From the NCBI RefSeq assembly GCF_002013895.1, contig NZ_MAFQ01000001.1:62001-126000 (forward strand): 64,000 bases of DNA. The letters run 5' to 3'. This document shows positions 59,063 through 64,000 of this stretch, in pieces (position 1 is the stretch's first letter; every line of letters starts with the position of its first letter). The notes under the pieces were generated by a model. It did not search any database and had not been told where the DNA came from. It was given only the letters and a program-made list of their open reading frames with translations. A program made the position numbers and the translations under genes. This DNA is from Mycobacteroides franklinii. GTDB lineage: Bacteria > Actinomycetota > Actinomycetes > Mycobacteriales > Mycobacteriaceae.

Positions 59063-59577
59063 GGCGCCGCCGGCGAGCCTTCCAAGGTCAGCGATGCCAG
59101 GATGCGTCGCAGATTGGCGTTCGTGACGGCGATGGGACGGTGGCTGTCAGGGCTGACCCGCTGCCCCATCATGGAGGCCAGCATCTCGGCTTCGACCTCC
59201 TGGTCGTCCAGATACGTTTCACGACAAAGGACTTCAGCCAGCTCGCGCTTGCTGGAACCGGTGTGCCCACACATCACGTGGCTGAGCTCGTGCAGGATGA
59301 TGTGCTCGCGATGCATGGTGGTGGTGTCGCTGTCGTACACCACGTAGTCGGTGGCGTCGGTGCGAACCAGCAGGCCGTGCACCCCGCTGCCGGAGAGGGC
59401 GTAGGGGACCAGTTGGATATCGCGCTCGCTGAGCTCGCTGGCGCGGGCGCGGATGTCTTCGACGGTGGTCAGTGATTCAAGCCCAAGGTCGGCGAGCTTG
59501 CGGGCGCACTGCTTGTGGATGGCCTGAAGTTCGCGAGTGGACCGTAGATCGGTTGTGACACAACGCATCTTCGGCAT
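59059..59577 (-). CDS. ImmA/IrrE-type metallopeptidase
   Basis: The 172-residue protein has a gluzincin motif HIILHELSHVMCGH (HELSH at 96-100) and a downstream Glu in DDQEVEAEMLASMM as third zinc ligand. ImmA/IrrE proteases usually cleave a cognate HTH regulator to relieve repression. Here the HTH gene ends 2 bases before it and the DUF6545 membrane protein follows with overlap, so a membrane signal-protease-regulator chain is likely. Substrate not shown. Confidence 0.85.
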   Translation of the reverse strand: MPKMRCVTTDLRSTRELQAIHKQCARKLADLGLESLTTVEDIRARASELSERDIQLVPYALSGSGVHGLLVRTDATDYVVYDSDTTTMHREHIILHELSHVMCGHTGSSKRELAEVLCRETYLDDQEVEAEMLASMMGQRVSPDSHRPIAVTNANLRRILASLTLEGSPAAP

Positions 59578-59579
59578 GA

Positions 59580-60059
59580 TTACTGCCCGTTGCTGACCGA
59601 GTTGTCCACCGTAGGCAGGCCCTGGAGTGCGCGCACGTGATCAAGCACCGCGGCGACGGTCTCCAGGCTCTGCTTGTTCAGGCCGATCGCGCGCAACGCG
59701 ATCAGCTCCACCTCGTCGCGCGTGGTCTCATCCAGGGCGCCGAGGCGCTCGTCGAGCGAGTAGGTGCGCTCAGGATCGGTGAGGACCGACAGCGGAACCC
59801 GGAAGAAGTCGGCCAGCGCGCCGAGTAGGTCGATGGCCGGGCGGGCGCGCTTTCCGGTGCGCAGCGCCGAGAGATACGCGCCACCGACCTTGATGCTGGG
59901 GTCGGCTTTTTTGATGCCGTTGGCCACCTCGTCATTGGTCCACATACGGCCGTCGGGGCGCCGATGCGACTGGAACAACGCATTGATGCGGTCAGCGAGG
60001 TTCGCATCGGCAGATTTGGCGTCCTGGACGGACGCCGACGGCGGGCTCGTGGTGGCCAT
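59580..60059 (-). CDS. HTH (XRE/EspR-like) DNA-binding regulator
   Basis: The ~159-residue protein has an N-terminal XRE-like domain (RMWTNDEVANGIKKADPSIKVGGAYLSALRTGKRARP, residues ~40-75) resembling EspR, then DLLGALADFFRVPLSVLTD and an alpha-helical C-terminus likely for dimerisation. The ATG at 60059 or a TTG at 60071 could start it; neither has a clear ribosome site. It heads the three-gene module with ImmA/IrrE and DUF6545. TCAAC-N5-GTTGA in its upstream gap matches the repeat cluster at 56009-56121, making it the candidate binder of both. Confidence 0.82.
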   Translation of the reverse strand: MATTSPPSASVQDAKSADANLADRINALFQSHRRPDGRMWTNDEVANGIKKADPSIKVGGAYLSALRTGKRARPAIDLLGALADFFRVPLSVLTDPERTYSLDERLGALDETTRDEVELIALRAIGLNKQSLETVAAVLDHVRALQGLPTVDNSVSNGQ

Positions 60060-60087
60060 TGAGTAAGTCAAACACCGATGTCGTCAG

Positions 60088-60136
60088 CCCTCAACGCGAG
60101 GGGGCGGACTCTCAGTGTGATTCAACGCACAGTTGA
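60088..60136. promoter_or_regulatory. Operator candidates before the HTH regulator gene
   Basis: Two inverted repeats lie in the 85-base gap between the FAAL stop and the regulator start: CCCTC-N5-GAGGG (60088-60102) and TCAAC-N5-GTTGA (60122-60136). The second contains CAGTTGA and matches the element at 56053-56067. Confidence 0.6.
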
Positions 60137-60144
60137 GCCGTCTG

Positions 60145-61986
60145 TCAGCTGTACACGCCGGCGAGATACTCCGTCTGGCAGGCGCGGCGTGCGAGCTTCC
60201 CGCTGGTGGTGCGGGGTATCGCGCCTGCGGCAACAAGCCGGACGTCGGCCACGGGCAGCGCGTGCGTGCGCGAGATGGCGGCCCGGATGGCTTCGACCAC
60301 CGGAGCCGGATCCACCCGTCCCGAGCCGGGCGCCCGTTCGGCCACGATCACCAGCCGTTCGCTGGTGTCGGCAATGGCCGCTTCGGCGAGCTGATTGGCC
60401 GCGACGGAGAACGCCGCCACATATCCGGACCTGACGGCGGGCGAGGACGCCGAGGCGGTCGCCTCGATGTCCTGGGGGTAATGGTTGCGCCCGTCGATGA
60501 TGATGAGGTCTTTGATGCGGCCGGTGACGTACAGGTTGTCGTTCAGATACACCCCCAGATCCCCCGTGCGCAGCCAATGACTGTGCTCGGTGGTTCCGGT
60601 TGCGTGGCTGCCCTGTTCGAGCCGTGAGTGCAGTCTGTTGTGGAAGGTGGTTTCCGTCTCTCGGGTGCGGCCCCAGTAGCCGCGGCCGATGTTGTCTCCG
60701 TGGAGCCAGATCTCGCCGATTTCTCCTTCGGGCAGTTCGGCTCCGGTCCGTGGGTCGACGATCACCAGCCATTGGCTGGAGATCACCTGACCGCAGGAGA
60801 CATGCGGTACCGCGCTCGGGGCGTCAGCGGACACAGGGACGGCCCGGTCGTCGGCGAGCTGAGTGCGGTCCAGGTGGATCAGGCTGGGGCGTTCGTCGGG
60901 CGCGATGGTGGCGACGGACAGCGTTGCCTCGGCCATGCCGTAGGACGGCTTGATGGCGGAGGGCGGGAATCCGTAGGGGCCAAAGGCCTCGTTGAACTTC
61001 TCGATCGCCGAGATGGTGACCGGCTCGGATCCGTTGAGCAGGCCCGCGACATTGCTCAGGTCCCAGTTTTCACCGGCGGGTGGGCGGCCGCGCTGCGCGG
61101 CGAGTTCGAATGCGAAGTTCGGGGCAGCGGCAAACACCCGGCCGTAGGTGGATTCGGTGGCGAGCTGTTTGATCCAGCGGCGGGGGCGCCGCACAAAGGC
61201 CAACGGCGACATCAGCGTGATGTGACCGCCGCACAGTGGGGGAAACAGGATCATGATCAGACCCATGTCGTGATACAGCGGCAGCCAGCTCACGCTGCGA
61301 ATGTTCTGATCGAGGCCGCCGGCCAGGATCATCTGAAGCACGTTGGTACACGCTGCGCGGTGAGTGATCTCCACACCGGCCGGGGTACGTGTGGAGCCCG
61401 AGGTGTACTGCAGGTACGCGAGGTCGTCGGTGTCGAGCTCGGCGGGGACGAACGTCGCGCCCACCGAGTCGGGTACTGCGTCAATGGCGATGACCCGCGG
61501 CCGACGCCCGCGGGGGAGCTTGCGCAGGAACGCGTTCACCGATTCGGCGGCGGTATCGGTGGTGAGGATGACCGACGGCGTGGCGTCCGAGAGCACCGCG
61601 TCGAGACGTTCGGCATGACCGGGCAGTTCGGGGGCGAAGAGTGGTACCGCGATGTTTCCGGCCTGGATGGCGGCGAAGAACCCGATGACGTACTCGAGGC
61701 CCTGCGGCGCCAGGATTGCGACACGATCACCCGGCTGCGTGACCTGCTGCAGCCGTGCGCCGATAGCCCGCATCCGCGTACTGAGCGTGTTCCAGCTCAG
61801 TTCGATGGCCACACCGTCGTCGTCACGGGTGAAGTCGAGGTAGCGGTAGGCGGCGGTGGTGCCGAACTCGGCGATGTTGTGTTCGAAGTTTGAGAGCAGG
61901 GTGGTGCCGGGAGGAAGGTCGATCGCGCCACCGGTGTCGAGGTAATCCTCAATTCCGTTCTGGCGAATGGCCACTCCGTCTGACAT
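60145..61986 (-). CDS. Fatty acyl-AMP ligase (FAAL/FadD type)
   Basis: The 613-residue adenylating enzyme has YLQYTSGSTRTPAGVEITHR, VSWLPLYHDMGLIMILFPPL, SYGMAEATLSVATI, WLRTGDLGVYLNDNLYVTGRIKD and IPRTTSGKLARRACQ. The long YHDMGL region and the N-terminus fit FAALs that hand acyl-adenylates to ACP domains rather than CoA. No polyketide synthase is adjacent. GGGAG seven bases before the ATG at 61986 sets the start. It lies directly upstream of the HTH-ImmA-DUF6545 module on the same strand. The 281-base gap before tRNA-Leu shows nothing convincing. Confidence 0.88.
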   Translation of the reverse strand: MSDGVAIRQNGIEDYLDTGGAIDLPPGTTLLSNFEHNIAEFGTTAAYRYLDFTRDDDGVAIELSWNTLSTRMRAIGARLQQVTQPGDRVAILAPQGLEYVIGFFAAIQAGNIAVPLFAPELPGHAERLDAVLSDATPSVILTTDTAAESVNAFLRKLPRGRRPRVIAIDAVPDSVGATFVPAELDTDDLAYLQYTSGSTRTPAGVEITHRAACTNVLQMILAGGLDQNIRSVSWLPLYHDMGLIMILFPPLCGGHITLMSPLAFVRRPRRWIKQLATESTYGRVFAAAPNFAFELAAQRGRPPAGENWDLSNVAGLLNGSEPVTISAIEKFNEAFGPYGFPPSAIKPSYGMAEATLSVATIAPDERPSLIHLDRTQLADDRAVPVSADAPSAVPHVSCGQVISSQWLVIVDPRTGAELPEGEIGEIWLHGDNIGRGYWGRTRETETTFHNRLHSRLEQGSHATGTTEHSHWLRTGDLGVYLNDNLYVTGRIKDLIIIDGRNHYPQDIEATASASSPAVRSGYVAAFSVAANQLAEAAIADTSERLVIVAERAPGSGRVDPAPVVEAIRAAISRTHALPVADVRLVAAGAIPRTTSGKLARRACQTEYLAGVYS

Positions 61987-62297
61987 ATCCAACTCCCGAC
62001 TCACGATGGAAAACACTACCTGCGCTAACTAACTTATCTCTTTGTTCGCAGGTGACCCGTCGTGCGAGGAGCGGGCGGCAACTGTCAATGTCGGCGATCG
62101 CGCGATCTGGTGACGAATCACACCAGAGCTCAATCGAATTCTGGTGGTGTACAAGGGATATCACTATCTGCCGGAAACGTTCAATGTGACGCCGGGGTGT
62201 GTCGGGCCGGGGTGTGACTTTTGTCGTATGTGAAAGCTGGTGGGGCGGAAGTTGGCGCCAGGGGAAGCGCCAGGTAGAACTAGGGCTGGTCTGCCAG

Positions 62298-62371
62298 GCC
62301 CCCATAGCCCAATTGGCAGAGGCAGCGGACTTAAAATCCGCCAAGTGTCGGTTCGAGTCCGACTGGGGGCA
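62298..62371 (+). tRNA. tRNA-Leu (anticodon TAA)
   Basis: Acceptor GCCCCCA/TGGGGGC, a 3-bp D stem GCC/GGC, anticodon stem GCGGA/TCCGC around CTTAAAA (anticodon TAA) and T arm GTCGG-TTCGAGT-CCGAC are all visible. The variable loop is only five bases (CAAGT), not the long arm typical of leucine tRNAs. CCA is only partly encoded (ACCG). Confidence 0.88.
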
Positions 62372-62475
62372 CCGAGTATGAAGCGTTAAGGCACGGGATT
62401 GACGCTCGTTTCGTCCAGCCGCCGCTCTAGGCGCAAACCCTGTACAGCGGGCCCACCACAGTCATACATTGAGCC

Positions 62476-63720
62476 GTGGAGCCAAAACGGCTCACGAGCC
62501 GACCCATGAGGCTGATGCCAGCAGCGAAGGCGCCGTCGTTGCGGGTCATGGTCGTCGGCGCCGGTGTCGGCGGAATCTCCATCGCGCGGGGGTTATTGCG
62601 CGACGGCCATGACGTGACCGTTTACGAGCAGCGTCCGGATGTGCACGCTGGTGGCGGTGCGGTGACCATCTGGTCGAATGGCGCCACGGTGCTGCGGCAG
62701 CTGGGCGTGGATATGGACCGGGCCGGCCAGCAGCTGTCCACCGTGCGGGTCATGACGTCGACGGGGCACCCGCTGGCGACGTTGGACGTGGCCACGATCG
62801 CCGACCGGCTGGGCGAGCCGGTTCGGATGGTTCCGCGTCATGTCCTGCTCGATCGGCTGCTGAAAGACTTTCCTGCGGAACGTATTCGGCGCAATGCCCG
62901 CGCCATCGGAGCGGTGGCCAACGGCGAGGGGGCGCGGGTCGAGTTCGCGGATGGCAGTGTGGCCGAGGGAGACCTGGTGATCGGAGCCGACGGTAGGCAT
63001 TCGATGGTCCGCGATGTCGTCGGCGCGGGGCACGGAGAACCGACCGGCTGGTGCAGCTGGCAGGGACTGGCCGCCTTCCCGAACGGCGCCGACGAGCGCG
63101 TCGCCTTCGTCGTCATCGGTGAGCGCGCAAGCCTCGGCCTGTGGCCGGCCGGAGGCTCCGAGGTGCAGTGGTGGTTCGACCTGCCCTGGTCGCCCGGCTT
63201 TGTCAGGCCGGCACGCCCGATCGACATGATCAGGTCCACGTTCACCGGATGGTCCGAGCCTGTCGACCGAGTGCTTGCGACACTCACCGACGACGATCTG
63301 GCCCATTCGCCCTATCCCCATTTCCGGCATCCCATTCCCCGGCCAGGCCACGGCGTGCTGACCCTGCTCGGCGATGCGGCCCACACCATGCCGCCCACCC
63401 TCGCGCAAGGGGCCAACCAGGCACTGCTCGACACGATGGTGCTGTGCAAGGCGGTTTCGGAATTCCAGCGCGGCGCCAACACCGACCTGCCTGATGCGCT
63501 GCGCTGGTATGAGAAAACCCGTCGACGCCGTGCTGCGGCCGTGTCCCGGGTTGCCTCGCTTCAGGTTTCGCACGGTGAGGCCGTGCTGAGGACGGCAGCG
63601 ATGGTCTCGGACCGTTTCATGACATGGGCACTGGCGACGTTCTTGCAGTCGGTGAGTCACCGCCGGATGGCCGCTGACATCAACCGGGCCCTCTCCGCCG
63701 ATACAGCCTGCCGGCGGTGA
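62476..63720 (+). CDS. FAD-dependent monooxygenase (PHBH/UbiH type)
   Basis: The 414-residue flavoprotein has the three group A monooxygenase motifs: VMVVGAGVGGISIARGLL, the DG motif GDLVIGADGRHSMVRD and the GD motif LTLLGDAAHTMPPTLAQGANQALLD. It hydroxylates an aromatic or similar substrate with NAD(P)H and O2. GTG 62476, ATG 62506 and ATG 62515 are all possible starts. Sequence alone does not separate antibiotic-inactivating (TetX-like) from catabolic members. It overlaps the next gene by 4 bases. Confidence 0.85.
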   Translation: MEPKRLTSRPMRLMPAAKAPSLRVMVVGAGVGGISIARGLLRDGHDVTVYEQRPDVHAGGGAVTIWSNGATVLRQLGVDMDRAGQQLSTVRVMTSTGHPLATLDVATIADRLGEPVRMVPRHVLLDRLLKDFPAERIRRNARAIGAVANGEGARVEFADGSVAEGDLVIGADGRHSMVRDVVGAGHGEPTGWCSWQGLAAFPNGADERVAFVVIGERASLGLWPAGGSEVQWWFDLPWSPGFVRPARPIDMIRSTFTGWSEPVDRVLATLTDDDLAHSPYPHFRHPIPRPGHGVLTLLGDAAHTMPPTLAQGANQALLDTMVLCKAVSEFQRGANTDLPDALRWYEKTRRRRAAAVSRVASLQVSHGEAVLRTAAMVSDRFMTWALATFLQSVSHRRMAADINRALSADTACRR

Positions 63721-64000
63721 GCGCGATGCCGGCCGACGCCGTCCGTGTGCGAGGCGCGATCGACGCGCCCTCGCGCTGGCTCTTTATCGTCAAATGGTGC
63801 GTGCTGGCGGTCCCCCACTACCCCATATTGATCGTCCTTTATGCGATGTATCCGGTGCTGACCGTCGTCGCCGGTATCGCAATCTTGTTCACCGGCCGAT
63901 ATCCGCGGACCATCTTCGACGTCAACGTCGGGGTACTGCGTTGGTCCTGGCGGGTGATGAACTACCGGTTTCCGATGAACAGCACAGATAGGTACCCACC
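63717..64000 (+). CDS. DUF4389 membrane protein, 3' end outside the window
   Basis: The partial frame (at least 94 residues, running off the end) begins at GTG 63717, overlapping the monooxygenase stop; ATG 63726 is an alternative. It shows the DUF4389 pattern: PSRWLFIVKWCVLAVPHY, a hydrophobic stretch, then ILFTGRYPRTIFDVNVGVLRWSWRV and DRYPP. Members are small membrane proteins of unknown function. Coupling suggests a shared job with the monooxygenase. Confidence 0.8.
   Translation, partial: MSAMPADAVRVRGAIDAPSRWLFIVKWCVLAVPHYPILIVLYAMYPVLTVVAGIAILFTGRYPRTIFDVNVGVLRWSWRVMNYRFPMNSTDRYP

Noticed and set aside
60628-61893. 421-codon plus-strand open frame
   Set aside because: Antisense to the FAAL gene; no signature of its own.
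62476-63720. Assignment of the monooxygenase as the tetracycline-inactivating TetX-like enzyme
   Set aside because: Motifs are common to the whole group A flavin monooxygenase family, and the TetX-like gene I recall for M. abscessus lies elsewhere.

Overview
The window looks like a chromosomal segment of a rapidly growing mycobacterium, most likely the Mycobacteroides abscessus/chelonae group. DNA is GC-rich with GTG/TTG starts, and the gene order follows the M. tuberculosis Rv1000c-Rv1026 block: alkB-like, arcA, pmt, rsmI, pabB, metG, tatD, rpfB, ksgA, ispE, pks16, pth, rplY, lpqT, prs, glmU, tetR, mfd, mazG, lpqU, eno, ftsB-like, DUF501, ppx. Against that backbone several blocks are extra, and these hold most of the interest. 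The genus call rests on synteny and remembered family names, not on a search.

Layout. 1-292: a tRNA/tmRNA 3' end with its terminator, preceded by four TGTAGCG repeats; this looks like an att junction whose mobile element lies left of the window. 317-7924: accessory genes (AraC regulator, TauE/SafE exporter, quinone oxidoreductase, PPOX enzyme, lipoproteins, two related small secreted proteins). 7921-21165: conserved backbone plus a GNAT gene and an ECF41-type sigma/oxidoreductase pair. 21169-28583: a block separating ksgA from ispE, with an AnsP-like permease, a soluble Ser/Thr kinase, an MmpL/MmpS pair, a divergent TetR and a MarR-GNAT fusion. 28673-39034: ispE, pks16-like, fabH, pth, rplY, an SDR, lpqT, prs and glmU; a 78-nt relic of a prs 3' end sits at the lpqT start. 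39051-43460: tRNA-Gln, a TetR, then an array of six tandem small secreted proteins sharing a Cys/GDAELHS motif, facing a LysA-like decarboxylase. 43568-55973: mfd, mazG, an inserted EfeUO fusion plus EfeB iron-uptake pair, lpqU, eno, ftsB-like, DUF501, ppx.

56009-61986: a cluster of CAGTTGA repeats ahead of an alpha/beta hydrolase-TauE operon, then on the other strand a fatty acyl-AMP ligase and a three-gene module (HTH regulator, ImmA/IrrE-type metallopeptidase, DUF6545/MAB_1171c-type membrane protein). The same TCAAC-N5-GTTGA operator shape occurs ahead of the regulator, suggesting one circuit. 62298-64000: tRNA-Leu(UAA), an FAD monooxygenase and a DUF4389 gene cut by the window end.

The strongest candidates for undescribed biology are the six-gene secreted-peptide array (39922-42117), the HTH/ImmA/DUF6545 module with its repeat-rich operators, and the prs 3'-end relic, which marks a past insertion or duplication. 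No CRISPR array, insertion sequence or rRNA was seen.
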